From Candidatus Woesearchaeota archaeon CG11_big_fil_rev_8_21_14_0_20_43_8 (GTDB taxonomy: Archaea; Nanobdellota; Nanobdellia; Woesearchaeales; CG08-08-20-14), in the NCBI GenBank assembly GCA_002762705.1, contig PCVE01000021.1:1-45145 (forward strand): DNA of 45,145 nucleotides, written 5' to 3'. The position numbers and the translations under genes were made by a program. Each line of letters opens with the position of its first letter. The stretch's first letter is position 1. Positions 14,488-24,025 of the stretch are shown here, in pieces. The notes beneath the pieces were generated by a model. The model ran no database searches and had not been told where the DNA came from. It was given only the letters and a program-made list of their open reading frames with translations.

Positions 14488-16041
14488 TTAATCCTGAATT
14501 ATTATATCTCTCCTAAGTATCCGATTATATGATATCGCGAACCGGTGCGCTTCATCGCGGATCTGCTGTAAGAGATGCAGGCCATGATCTTTTCTGTCAA
14601 GCAGTAAAGGTCTGGACAATCCAGGTACAAAAACTTCCTCTAATCTCTTCGCAAGCGATATAGTGGGGATACGGACTTCAAGTTCCTTAAGCACAGAAAG
14701 CGCGGCATGGAGCTGTCCCTTACCGCCATCTATCACAATGAGGTTTGGCATCTCCTGTTCTTCTGCGATCAGACGAGTATATCTTCGTCGCACCACCTCA
14801 GCGATAGCCGCAGTGTCATTTACCCCATCTACAGTCTTTATCTTGTAACGACGATAGTTATTTTTATCAGGTTTACCATATGAGAATCTCACCATGCTTC
14901 CCACCATCGAACTTCCGGAAAGATGTGATATATCAAAGCATTCTATGATGTTAGGTGAATCATTCAGCCTTAGAGACTTCTGGAGAGCTTCGAGCCTTGA
15001 TAGATCCACAAAGAAAGTCATCTCGATGTTTTTGAGCACAAGATCGAGCAGCTTCTTCTTCTCACCGATCTTCGGCACGTTCATCAAGACATTGCTCCCT
15101 TTCTCTCGAGTAAGGAACCCGACGATAGCATCATCTAACTTCGATGGCACGATGATCTCTTTTGGTATCTGATATTCAGAATAATATCTCACGATGAACT
15201 CTGACAGGAACCCGTCTGAATATTCAAATGTAAACTCCTGCTTTCCAGCAAGAGTGCCCTTGAACACATGGAAAAGAAGCAGATGCACGATATTGTCCTT
15301 GACAATATAATTGATGATATCTTCATCATATCTTTTCAATCTCTCCATCTTCTGTCGTTCGCCAAGTTTCTTCAGCGCGGATATCTGGTCACGGAGCTCA
15401 AGCGCTTTCTCGAATTCCTGATCCATAGAGCTTTTCTTCATATCTTCCTCGAGCATGAGAACGATCTCATCAGTACCACCTTTTAGGACGGTCTTGACAG
15501 TCTCTATACGAGAATCATACCTCCGTCTATCGATGCTCCCGTCACATGGCGCTGTGCAAAGACCGATATGGTATCTAAGACATGGCCGTTTTGGCATAGT
15601 CTTGCATGTTCTTAGCTTGAATGCCTTAACAAGAACATAACGCACATGATCTCTCTCAAGACCAGAGACGAACGGACCGAAATAAGAGCCTTTCAAGCGT
15701 CGATCACGTGCTAGCAACAACCGTGGGAATGGTTCATCCGGAACCAACAGATATGCGTATGACTTTGAGTCTTTCAGGTCGATGTTATATTTCGGCTGGT
15801 GTTTCTTCACAAGATTCCGTTCAAGAATCAAGGCTTCGACTTCATTGTCAGTCACGATGAAATCAACTGAATGGATGTTCTGGACAAGTGTCTGTGTCTT
15901 CTGATCATGATCTTTTTTTGAGAAATAACTTTTCACTCTTTTCCGTAGGTTCTTTGCCTTACCGATATAAATTATCACATCAGCGAAATCTTTGAATTGA
16001 TAGCATCCTGAATCTGTTGGGATCTTTGATGTGTCAATCAT
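14488..16041 (-). CDS. uvrC: Excinuclease ABC subunit UvrC, lacking the C-terminal HhH domain
   Basis: This is UvrC, which makes both incisions around a lesion. Domains in order: GIY-YIG nuclease (residues 8-90, GCYQFKDFADVIIYIGKAK) for the 3' cut, the Cys-rich region (CKTMPKRPCLRYHIGLCTAPC, split here as C-x5-C and more), the UVR motif around residue 200, and the RNase H-like domain for the 5' cut (ECFDISHLSG near 365, IDGGKGQL near 430). The protein stops at residue 517, just after IRDEAHRFAISYNRILRR, so the tandem helix-hairpin-helix that usually ends UvrC is missing. The start overlaps the uvrA stop by four bases (ATGA). Confidence 0.95.
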   Translation of the reverse strand: MIDTSKIPTDSGCYQFKDFADVIIYIGKAKNLRKRVKSYFSKKDHDQKTQTLVQNIHSVDFIVTDNEVEALILERNLVKKHQPKYNIDLKDSKSYAYLLVPDEPFPRLLLARDRRLKGSYFGPFVSGLERDHVRYVLVKAFKLRTCKTMPKRPCLRYHIGLCTAPCDGSIDRRRYDSRIETVKTVLKGGTDEIVLMLEEDMKKSSMDQEFEKALELRDQISALKKLGERQKMERLKRYDEDIINYIVKDNIVHLLLFHVFKGTLAGKQEFTFEYSDGFLSEFIVRYYSEYQIPKEIIVPSKLDDAIVGFLTREKGSNVLMNVPKIGEKKKLLDLVLKNIEMTFFVDLSRLEALQKSLRLNDSPNIIECFDISHLSGSSMVGSMVRFSYGKPDKNNYRRYKIKTVDGVNDTAAIAEVVRRRYTRLIAEEQEMPNLIVIDGGKGQLHAALSVLKELEVRIPTISLAKRLEEVFVPGLSRPLLLDRKDHGLHLLQQIRDEAHRFAISYNRILRRDIIIQD

Positions 16042-18839
16042 TTAAGTATCCTCTGGAGGAATTCACCAGTATAGCTTTTTTTGCATGCTGCGATCTCTTC
16101 AGGAGTCCCGGTCGCGACGATCTGTCCTCCGGCGTCTCCACCATCAGGACCAAGATCGATTATATGATCCGCACATTTTATGACATCTAGATTATGCTCG
16201 ATGACTGCGACAGTGTTTCCTATGTCCACAAGATTGTTCAATACATCAATGAGCTTCCTTACATCATGGAAATGAAGGCCGGTCGTCGGTTCATCAAGCA
16301 GATACAAGGTCTTTCCTGTCGCTTTCTTTGAAAGCTCGCGCGTGATCTTGATCCTCTGCGCCTCACCACCAGACAATGTGACTGAGCTCTGGCCCAGCTT
16401 GATGTAAGTTAGTCCCACTCTCATGAGCGTGTCAAGTTTCCGTCTGATGGATGGGATGTTCTTGAGAAACGCATAAGCCTCTTCGACCGTCATGTCAAGC
16501 ACATCAGAGATCGTCTTTCCTTTGTAATGCACTTCAAGAGTCTCTTGGTTGTATCGTCTACCTTTGCATTCTTCACATTCTACATAGACATCAGGAAGAA
16601 AATTCATCTCGATCTTTATCGTGCCATCACCTTCACACGCTTCGCACCTTCCGCCCGACACATTGAAAGAGAATCTACCCATTTTATAACCGCGGAGTTT
16701 CGCTTCCTGTGTCTCTGAGAACAGTTTCCTGATCTCATCGAATACTTTTGTATATGTCGCAGGATTGCTTCTTGGAGTCTTTCCGATCGGAGATTGGTCA
16801 ATCACAATGATCTTATCAATTGGTGAATCCATCAGAATATCTTTATGCTTTCCTGGCCGCATCTTGGATCCATGCAGTTTTCGCATCAGGCCTTTATACA
16901 ATATCTCATGCATAAGGGTCGATTTGCCAGAACCAGAGACACCAGTCACGCAGGTGAGCAGACCCATCGGGATCTTGACATCGATCTTCTTGAGATTATT
17001 ATGCTCGCATCCTTTGAGCGTCAGATAGACCCATGAAGATCTTCTTTTTAGTGGCACAGGGATTGTCATCTTGCCGGAAAGATATCTTCCAGTCAATGAT
17101 TTCTCATTCGCTTCGATCTGCTTTGGTGTCCCTTGGGCAACCACGCGTCCGCCGAAACGGCCAGCGCCAGGCCCTATATCGATCACATGGTCTGCCGCGC
17201 GGATAGTGTCTTCATCATGTTCGACGACGACGACAGTGTTCCCAAGATCACGCAGACGAAACATGGTCTTGATCAGACGGTCATTGTCCTTCTGATGCAA
17301 TCCGATAGAAGGTTCATCGAGGATATACAAGACACCCATCAGATTCGATCCGATCTGCGTCGCGAGCCTAATACGTTGCCCTTCTCCGCCAGACAATGAA
17401 CCTGCGTTCCTTGATAACGTGATATACCCAAGACCGACTTTATCAAGAAAATCGAGGCGAGAATTGATCTCCTTCAGGATCTGTGCTGCGATCTCTGACT
17501 GGGTTTTTAGAAGTTTCAGCGTCGAAAAGAATCCTATGGCTTTCGATATAGATAGATCAGTGATATCGATTATGGATCTCTCAGCGATTTTCACCGCAAG
17601 TATCTTATCTTTGAGCCTCTTCCCTTTGCATGCAGGGCATGGAGAGATACGCATGAATTTCTCAAGCTCCCGTCTTCTGTAGTCGGAATTTGTCTGATGA
17701 TAAAGCCTCTCGCTCTGAGGGAGAAGCCCTTCCCATTTCCCCATCGAAGACCAGTTCGCCTCTCCGCCTTTCATCTTCAATTCGAATTTTATTTTCTCAT
17801 CTGTGCCATACATGAGGACTTCATGCTGCTTCTTTGTGAGATCTTTTATCGGTGTAAACACGTCGAATTTGAAGTGTTTCGCTACAGCGCCGAGGTACTG
17901 TCCCCTCCAGCCATCTATCGCGTTCCTATAGACCATTATCGCGCCATCTGCGATGCATTTGTTTTTATCTGGAATGATCAAGTCCTCATCGAAATCCATC
18001 TTGATTCCAAGACCTGAACAGATTTCGCAGGCTCCAAACGGGCTATTGAATGAAAACATCCTTGGCTGGAGCTCTTCGAACACCATCCCGCATTCCGGAC
18101 ATGCCATGCGTGAAGAATATATCTTCTCTTCCTTCTTCTCATCAAGACAGATCAAAAGGCCGTCAGCTTTTTTAAGAGCAGCTTCACATGCTTCTGCGAG
18201 CCGGCTTCTGTCTGATGTGTCGACTCTGTCTATGACTACATCGATATCGTGTTTCTTGTAGCGTTCAAGTGTTATTGTATCATCTGTCCGAAAGATCTTG
18301 CCGTTCACCCTAGCTCGCATATAACCTTCTTTGTTCAGATCTTTGAATAATTTCTCATAAGTGCCTTTTTTCTGGCGGACAACTGGCGCGAGGATTGTGA
18401 CCATGCCTTTTGTGGTTATGATCTGCTCTGTGATCTTCTGGGGCGTCTGAGATTGTATTTTTATGTTATGGACTGGACAATATGGAGTCCCTGCGCGCGC
18501 GAAAAGAAGTCTTAGATAATCATATATCTCTGTCACTGTCCCGACAGTGCTCCTTGGGTTCTTGCTTGTCGTCTTCTGGTCGATTGAGATCGCTGGCGAG
18601 AGGCCTTCGATGCTGTCGACATCAGGCTTGCTCATAAGGCCAAGGAACTGTCTTGCATATGAAGAGAGAGATTCGACATATCTTCTCTGCCCTTCTGCGT
18701 AGATTGTGTCGAACGCAAGAGTGGACTTGCCGCTTCCCGAGAGTCCTGTTATGACTATCAGCTTGTCTCTTGGAAAGACGACTGTTATATCCTTTAGATT
18801 ATGTTCTCTCGCGCCTTTGATTATTATGTCTTTGTTCAT
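16038..18839 (-). CDS. uvrA: Excinuclease ABC subunit UvrA
   Basis: This is UvrA, the dimeric ABC-type ATPase that finds lesions and loads UvrB. Two ATPase modules are present: Walker A GLSGSGKST (near residue 33) and GVSGSGKST (near 635), with signature motifs LSGGEGQRIRL and LSGGEAQRIKI, and Walker B regions LYILDEPSIGL and LYLLDEPTTGL. Two zinc modules, CPEC...CEIC and CEAC...CEEC, are intact. At 933 aa it is full length. It is first in the leftward uvrA-uvrC-uvrB run. uvr genes are patchily distributed in archaea and generally regarded as acquired from bacteria. Confidence 0.98.
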   Translation of the reverse strand: MNKDIIIKGAREHNLKDITVVFPRDKLIVITGLSGSGKSTLAFDTIYAEGQRRYVESLSSYARQFLGLMSKPDVDSIEGLSPAISIDQKTTSKNPRSTVGTVTEIYDYLRLLFARAGTPYCPVHNIKIQSQTPQKITEQIITTKGMVTILAPVVRQKKGTYEKLFKDLNKEGYMRARVNGKIFRTDDTITLERYKKHDIDVVIDRVDTSDRSRLAEACEAALKKADGLLICLDEKKEEKIYSSRMACPECGMVFEELQPRMFSFNSPFGACEICSGLGIKMDFDEDLIIPDKNKCIADGAIMVYRNAIDGWRGQYLGAVAKHFKFDVFTPIKDLTKKQHEVLMYGTDEKIKFELKMKGGEANWSSMGKWEGLLPQSERLYHQTNSDYRRRELEKFMRISPCPACKGKRLKDKILAVKIAERSIIDITDLSISKAIGFFSTLKLLKTQSEIAAQILKEINSRLDFLDKVGLGYITLSRNAGSLSGGEGQRIRLATQIGSNLMGVLYILDEPSIGLHQKDNDRLIKTMFRLRDLGNTVVVVEHDEDTIRAADHVIDIGPGAGRFGGRVVAQGTPKQIEANEKSLTGRYLSGKMTIPVPLKRRSSWVYLTLKGCEHNNLKKIDVKIPMGLLTCVTGVSGSGKSTLMHEILYKGLMRKLHGSKMRPGKHKDILMDSPIDKIIVIDQSPIGKTPRSNPATYTKVFDEIRKLFSETQEAKLRGYKMGRFSFNVSGGRCEACEGDGTIKIEMNFLPDVYVECEECKGRRYNQETLEVHYKGKTISDVLDMTVEEAYAFLKNIPSIRRKLDTLMRVGLTYIKLGQSSVTLSGGEAQRIKITRELSKKATGKTLYLLDEPTTGLHFHDVRKLIDVLNNLVDIGNTVAVIEHNLDVIKCADHIIDLGPDGGDAGGQIVATGTPEEIAACKKSYTGEFLQRILK

Positions 18840-18921
18840 CTGAATCTACCTGAAAATAGCGGCATCTATATAAGATTTTAGAAGTACTTTATAAATTTCA
18901 CACACAAATGTCCAGTGGGTT

Positions 18922-19398
18922 TCAGACCTTGGCAAAAATGACTACATGGTTCTTTCCATAGGCTTTTGCGCATTTTGGACAGGTCGTGTAATAGAAATAC
19001 AGTTTCTTGATCACTTTATCTTTGGATGCGACGAAATCTTTCATCTCTTTGATCCATCTACTCATGTCCTTATATGGACCTTCGAAGACCTTTGTCAGGA
19101 ATGTTCCACTGATTGTCGTGTTGACTGCATTAGGAATCTCTTTCTTGACTGATACATATAAGTCTGAGCCCAACATTGAATTCTCATCTGATAGAACCAC
19201 TGTGTCTTTATCGATATCATCAACTGCTTTTATCTTTTTCATCATTTTTGAAATGACCCTGCCAAAGTTCAGAGGTATATGAAATAGACTCGTCACATGA
19301 TCTTTAACAAAAAGCTTGTTGTTCCACGTAATCTCCTTATCGTCCCAGGGTGCGGGATTGAACCTTGGACAGCATCCAGTCTCTAGTTCTTTTGCCAT
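18922..19398 (-). CDS. Conserved uncharacterised protein (158 aa; CCPRFNPAPWDDKEI family)
   Basis: This resembles a widespread prokaryotic family with the N-terminal pattern CCPxFxPxPWD followed by KDHVxSLFHIPLNFG and a C-terminal CPKCAKAYGKN(H/Y)VV end; I recall members carrying vague hydrolase annotations, but the biochemical role is unknown to me. The two N-terminal Cys and the C-terminal CPKC could form one metal site. Length appears complete. An A-rich GGCAAA-type context precedes the start with no strong Shine-Dalgarno, so a leaderless or short-leader transcript is likely. It stands between uvrA and another unknown gene, all reading leftward. Confidence 0.65.
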   Translation of the reverse strand: MAKELETGCCPRFNPAPWDDKEITWNNKLFVKDHVTSLFHIPLNFGRVISKMMKKIKAVDDIDKDTVVLSDENSMLGSDLYVSVKKEIPNAVNTTISGTFLTKVFEGPYKDMSRWIKEMKDFVASKDKVIKKLYFYYTTCPKCAKAYGKNHVVIFAKV

Positions 19399-19484
19399 AT
19401 TTTTTTTTTGCTATGTGTCCTTTAAATAAATATCGGAACTGTAGCATTAGGAGAATGAAGAAGAGAGATTATATTAAAGAACAT

Positions 19485-20174
19485 TCAGTTAGTCAATGTG
19501 CGTTCAATCGCGCGGATCAGTCTTGGCGACATATTCTTTGTGTTCCATGACTTGAGCAGATGGAACATGTTGTTGCCTGTGATAGCGACATCTGTCGGAT
19601 TTATCAACCGCTTATCGACTAGCCCTATCAACTCTTTTACTATATCTGGACCGAAATCGATCAGGAAACTCCGCATGCCCATCGTCATCAGGCCGCATGC
19701 ATACCAATCTTCAAACAGATCCTTGAACTCTCCTTCCACAAGAGATGTAAGTGAAGGCGTGTAGACACCACAATTCCAGTTTCTGCATTTATCTTTTGTC
19801 AAGACCTTCCAGCAACTGACATATTTCAAGGCTTCATTCCTATAATCATCGCCAAGCCGCATGGGATGGATCAAGCAACCGACTGACTTTTCATCTTCAT
19901 CAAGAAATGCCAGATAGTCACACATCGGTTCGCCAGAAGAATGCGCCATCTTCGGATTCTTCACATCTGACCAGATAACGGAATCGCAAAGCTTCTGTGC
20001 GTATGATTGAAATCTGTCTTCTAATGGAAGCATATTATTGTCCAATGTCGATTCAGCCGTCCTGTTCCTTGCTCTGAGCACCCTGCTTATGCCTTCTTTT
20101 GAATAATCATAGAAATTATACAGCCCGCAGCATCGTCCGCAGCTGATCCCTTTGAGATGGCATAGTTCAGTCAT
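19485..20174 (-). CDS. Uncharacterised Cys-rich protein (229 aa), possible YkgJ-like cluster protein
   Basis: I cannot name this gene with confidence. The N-terminus has CHLKGISCGRCCGLY (residues 5-19), similar to the Cys clusters of YkgJ-like (CxxCxxxCC) metal-binding proteins, and further cysteines lie at CDYLAF, GCLIHPMRLGDDYR, SCWKV, KCRNWNC, a spacing in keeping with that fold, in which GCxIHxxRP-like motifs also occur. The C-terminal third is helical. A TATA-like TTAAATATC about 25 bases upstream suggests leaderless expression. Confidence 0.5.
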   Translation of the reverse strand: MTELCHLKGISCGRCCGLYNFYDYSKEGISRVLRARNRTAESTLDNNMLPLEDRFQSYAQKLCDSVIWSDVKNPKMAHSSGEPMCDYLAFLDEDEKSVGCLIHPMRLGDDYRNEALKYVSCWKVLTKDKCRNWNCGVYTPSLTSLVEGEFKDLFEDWYACGLMTMGMRSFLIDFGPDIVKELIGLVDKRLINPTDVAITGNNMFHLLKSWNTKNMSPRLIRAIERTLTN

Positions 20175-20219
20175 TGGTGCAGAGGTTCACTAATTGATAT
20201 TTAAGCATATCGGACAAAA

Positions 20220-20465
20220 GTGCTCTATAGAAAGTCGTGTCATGACTATTTATGCCCGATTCTTTTCATATTCCACTTGGCAGAGTCCAGGACTGCTCAA
20301 GCGGTCCGAACACTGTCAGCCCATGCCATATTTGATCTGCCATGCATCTATGGTCCATCAAGCGGGGGCAAAAAGCGCACGCTGACCAGAAAAAAGGTCA
20401 GGGTGCCAAAGCTAGGAGATGATACATGTCCCTTGAGAAGACGACTTTCTACATTGCCGGACAAA
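20220..20465 (+). other. Structured non-coding stretch upstream of sucD
   Basis: About 325 bases (20175-20499) separate two genes. The 20220-20465 part has strong inverted repeats: GGACTGC-TCAA-GCGGTCC (20290-20307), flanked by weaker GGCAG/CTGTC pairing, and GCAC-g-CTGACC-AGAAAAAA-GGTCAG-g-GTGC (20377-20406). The sucD promoter (TATA near 20470-20477) lies after it, so these hairpins would not be in the sucD transcript; they may belong to a separate small RNA. The frame that runs through here into sucD is not believed to be coding. Strand is assumed. Confidence 0.35.
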
Positions 20466-20499
20466 AGAAATATAAAACCGTTTCTAAATAGATTCTTCA

Positions 20500-21350
20500 T
20501 GGCGATCATCAACAAAGAGACATGTGTCATTGTGCAGGGCATAACTGGCACTCAAGGATCATTCCACACAACGCTCATGAAAGAGTACGGCACAAACATA
20601 GTCGCGGGCGTGACACCAGGAAAAGCAGGCCAGCAAGTGGAAGGGATACCTGTGTTCGATTCTGTGGCTGATGCATTGAAAGAGCATCCGGCAGAATTCT
20701 CGATCATCTTTATCCCTGCGAGAGTCTGTAAGGCAGCGTGTCTTGAAGCGCTTGATAATGGACTCAACATCGTGGTCATAACAGAAGGTATGCCTGTCCA
20801 TGATGCGCTTGAAGTCGTCAGGAAAGCGAAAGACCTAAGCAAGATTATGATCGGTCCGAACTGCCCGGGACTTATCGTACCTGGTGAAGCGAAGATAGGA
20901 ATTATGCCATCACATATATTCACAAAGGGCACCATCGGTGTCATATCAAGATCAGGAACACTCACTTATGAGATAATAAACAGCCTGACAAAAGCCGGGC
21001 TTGGCCAAAGCACAGCGATCGGCATCGGCGGAGATGCGATAATCGGGACAGATTTCATCGAAGCTCTGCAGATACTAGAAAACGATCAAGAGACAGAGAA
21101 GATCGTCCTGATCGGCGAGATTGGTGGGGATGCCGAAGAGAGGGCTGCCGTGTTCATAAAAGAGAATGTGAAGAAACCAGTGGTCGCTTATATCACTGGC
21201 AGGACAGCTCCGGAAGGCAAGAGGATGGGACATGCCGGCGCAGTTATCTCAGGGAACACAGGCACGGCGAAAAGCAAGATAGAAGCGCTTCAGGATGCCG
21301 GCGTGAAAGTAGCAGAGCTTCCTTCTGATATAGCGGGATTCTTTCATTGA
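20500..21350 (+). CDS. sucD: Succinyl-CoA ligase alpha subunit (orphan)
   Basis: This is the alpha subunit of an NDP-forming succinyl/acyl-CoA ligase: an N-terminal CoA-binding Rossmann domain (VQGITGTQGSFHT, residues 10-25), IGPNCPG near 125, and the phospho-histidine loop GHAGAVIS near residue 245. Length (283 aa) is normal. The start at MAIINKE is preferred because AATATAAAAC lies about 27 bases before it and the upstream extension has no family similarity. The ATP-grasp beta subunit (sucC) is not adjacent; the neighbour is a convergent fused ADP-forming acyl-CoA synthetase that has both parts, and the two 3' ends overlap by seven bases. The partner may be encoded elsewhere. Confidence 0.9.
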
Positions 21351-24013
21351 AGCTCAAGTTCCGCATAACACGCATCTTCCTGGCAGATTATCCGAAAGCC
21401 GCGCTTCTTGAACATATGGAGCATTATATGGTTGTCTTTCAGGACATTCGCGAACACTTTCTTTATCCCGCGTCTTTTCGCGATCTCAAGGATATAGTCA
21501 GTGAACTTGTTGCCGAGTCCCTGTCCATGCCAAGGATCCCCGACCACGATCGCGAACTCAGCAGTCTCATTGTAATGGTCTGCGATCAATCTGACCACAC
21601 CAGCCATCTTCTTCTCTTTCTTCTCAGTGACCTCTGCGATTATCGCGATCTCTCTATCATAGTCTATCTGCGTGTATCGTATAAGCATCTCATGGCTTAT
21701 GTCTTTTATCAGCTGGAAGAATCTGAAACGCTGCGTCTGCTCAGAGAATGTGCGGAACATCCCTGCCTCAAGCGGTTCGTCTTCTGGTCTTATAGGTCGG
21801 AGCGTCGCGATCTTCTTATTCTTCATCCTAAACGTAGTGATGTATTCCCGCGGATATGGCGATATCACCATATGTGAATATGGCTTGACATTCTTTCCAA
21901 TAACATCTGTGTCAAGGACGACTTTCGCATCAAGGACAACACCGCCTTTCTCGTCGATCGCGAACGGATTTATGTCTATCTCAGCGATCTCTGGAAAATC
22001 CATCACGAGGTATGCGAATTTATACAAGAGAAACTGGACGGATCTCATGTCGACTCCGCCTGTGCCACGGAATCCATTAAGCAACTGAAATATCTTTGTA
22101 TCTTCGATCAGGCGCATCGCAAGTGCCATATTTAACGGAGGAAGACCTATATTTGTGTCCTTGAAAACTTCGACAGCTATCCCGCCCATGCCAAACACAA
22201 TGGTCGGACCGAAGATAGGATCCTTCTTGCATCCGATAAGCAGTTCATGACGTTTCGAGATCATCTTCTCGACAAGCACGCCAGAGATCTTTGCGCCTTT
22301 TTCTTTCTGCTTGACAGAACGGATTATCGCGCGGTATGCTTTCTTCGCATCCTTCTCGGACTTGATGTCCAGCATCACCCCACCGACATCTGTCTTATGC
22401 AGTATATCTTTTGAGACTATCTTCATGACAACAGGAAAACCAAGTTTTCTCGCCGTCTTTGAAGCTTTCTCAGCGCTTGTCACGACAACCGATCGTGTCA
22501 CAGGGATCTCATAGTTCTTCAGGAACTCTTTTGCTTCATCTTCAGTGAACACAGTCCTTCCGTTCGCATGGACCTTCTCGATAAGCTGCCTGTTATTCAT
22601 GGTGTTAGGCTTGAAAGAATGCGGGACGGTCGCAGGTGTCTCATATAACAATCCAAGATTCTTCACATACCTCTGCAAAGCCATGAAACATCTTATGGCG
22701 TTCTCAGGTATCCTATATGATGGTATGCCTCCTTTCTCGAGCACAGAACATCCTTCCCTGACCTGAGCTTCACCCATCCAAGAGGCAAGGATCGTCTTCT
22801 CACCCCTTTCTATCTTGACGATCTCTTTGGCCACAGCGGTCGGATCAGTCATCGCCTGCGGCGTAAGTATGACAAGTATCGCATCTATCCCCTTGTCTGC
22901 AAGGCAGATCTCAAGTGCTTTTTTATACCGATCCGGTCCAGCGTCCCCAAGTATATCGATAGGATTCCCATGGCTCCAATGCTCAGGAAGGATCTCATCT
23001 AGTTTCTTGATAGTCACGGAAGAGAGCTCGGCCAGCTTTCCACCAGACTGCATCAGATGGTCAGTCGCGATCACACCAGGACCACCCGCATTTGTGATGA
23101 TCGCAAGCCTGTCGCCTTTCGGTCTCTTCTGCATCGACAGCACTTGTGCATCATTGAACAATTCACCGATAGTATCTACCCTGATGATCCCTGCTCGTTT
23201 GAACGCAGCATCGAACACCGCATCATTTCCTGCAAGCGATCCTGTATGCGACATGGCAGCCTTGGCGCCCGCAAGGCTCTTTCCTGCCTTGAGTACGATT
23301 ATCGGTTTCGTCCGCGCGAATGCTCTCGCAGCAGACAGGAATTTCCGTGCATTAGACAGAGATTCCATATAGATCACTATGCTTGATGTGCTCTGGTCAT
23401 TGCCGAAATAATCGATGAGATCATGGAAACCAACATCGATCATAGATCCAAGCGAGACGAAATAGCTAAAGCCCACATTGGCTTCAAGCGACCAGTCGAG
23501 GATAGCAGTGCATAATGCTCCGCTCTGCGATATGAAAGCGATCTTTCCCGGCAACGCGCCGCTGCTCGCGAAACTCGCATTAAGACCTATCGACGGTTTT
23601 ATGAATCCAAGACAGTTCGGTCCGATGATCCGCATGTCATATTGACGTGCAAGCCCGACGATCTTCTTGCACATCTTGTCTCCATCCCTACCAGCCTCCT
23701 TGAACCCGGCAGATAGTATGACGATTCCCCTGACACCCGCTCTACCGCATTCATCGATTATGTCAGGGACAGTATGCGCCGGTGTGGCGATCACGGCGAG
23801 GTCGACCTTGTCCGGGGTAGCAAGGACTGATGGATAGCACCTGACACCAAGGATGCTGTTCCGTTTAGGATTGACCGGGTAGACCACACCGCCATAATCA
23901 GAGCCGATGATGTTGCTTATCACCGCATAGCCGACACTGCCCTTCCTGTTCGTAGCTCCGATCACGGCGACAGTCCGTGGATCGAAGATCGCATCAAGCC
24001 TTCTTTTCTGCAT
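21344..24013 (-). CDS. ADP-forming acetate/acyl-CoA ligase fused to a GNAT acetyltransferase
   Basis: This 889-residue protein joins three parts. Residues 1-460 are the CoA-binding and ligase alpha part (VAVIGATNRKGSVGYAV; IGPNCLGF; the AMSHTGSLAG loop with the phospho-His near 253). Residues about 480-700 are the ATP-grasp beta part (VVMKIVSKDILHKTDVGGV; GMGGIAVEVFKD). From about 715 a GNAT domain follows (TLRPIRPEDEPLE; VVGDPWHGQGLGNKFTDYI as the acetyl-CoA loop). ADP-forming synthetases convert acyl-CoA, ADP and phosphate to acid and ATP; the GNAT part may acetylate this or other proteins, as in Pat-type enzymes. It ends overlapping sucD and is followed upstream by the deacetylase, 12 bases apart. 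Confidence 0.94.
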   Translation of the reverse strand: MQKRRLDAIFDPRTVAVIGATNRKGSVGYAVISNIIGSDYGGVVYPVNPKRNSILGVRCYPSVLATPDKVDLAVIATPAHTVPDIIDECGRAGVRGIVILSAGFKEAGRDGDKMCKKIVGLARQYDMRIIGPNCLGFIKPSIGLNASFASSGALPGKIAFISQSGALCTAILDWSLEANVGFSYFVSLGSMIDVGFHDLIDYFGNDQSTSSIVIYMESLSNARKFLSAARAFARTKPIIVLKAGKSLAGAKAAMSHTGSLAGNDAVFDAAFKRAGIIRVDTIGELFNDAQVLSMQKRPKGDRLAIITNAGGPGVIATDHLMQSGGKLAELSSVTIKKLDEILPEHWSHGNPIDILGDAGPDRYKKALEICLADKGIDAILVILTPQAMTDPTAVAKEIVKIERGEKTILASWMGEAQVREGCSVLEKGGIPSYRIPENAIRCFMALQRYVKNLGLLYETPATVPHSFKPNTMNNRQLIEKVHANGRTVFTEDEAKEFLKNYEIPVTRSVVVTSAEKASKTARKLGFPVVMKIVSKDILHKTDVGGVMLDIKSEKDAKKAYRAIIRSVKQKEKGAKISGVLVEKMISKRHELLIGCKKDPIFGPTIVFGMGGIAVEVFKDTNIGLPPLNMALAMRLIEDTKIFQLLNGFRGTGGVDMRSVQFLLYKFAYLVMDFPEIAEIDINPFAIDEKGGVVLDAKVVLDTDVIGKNVKPYSHMVISPYPREYITTFRMKNKKIATLRPIRPEDEPLEAGMFRTFSEQTQRFRFFQLIKDISHEMLIRYTQIDYDREIAIIAEVTEKKEKKMAGVVRLIADHYNETAEFAIVVGDPWHGQGLGNKFTDYILEIAKRRGIKKVFANVLKDNHIMLHMFKKRGFRIICQEDACYAELELQ

Positions 24014-24025
24014 TATGATCCATCC

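Noticed and set aside
19330..19380. T-arm-like CCAAGGTTCAATCCCGC on the minus strand
   Set aside because: No acceptor, D or anticodon arm can be built around it, and it encodes the conserved N-terminal PRFNPAPW segment of the 158-residue protein.
20220..20499. N-terminal extension of sucD by about 93 codons
   Set aside because: The extension has no similarity to the family, is rich in structured repeats, and the sucD promoter with a leaderless ATG at 20500 lies inside it.
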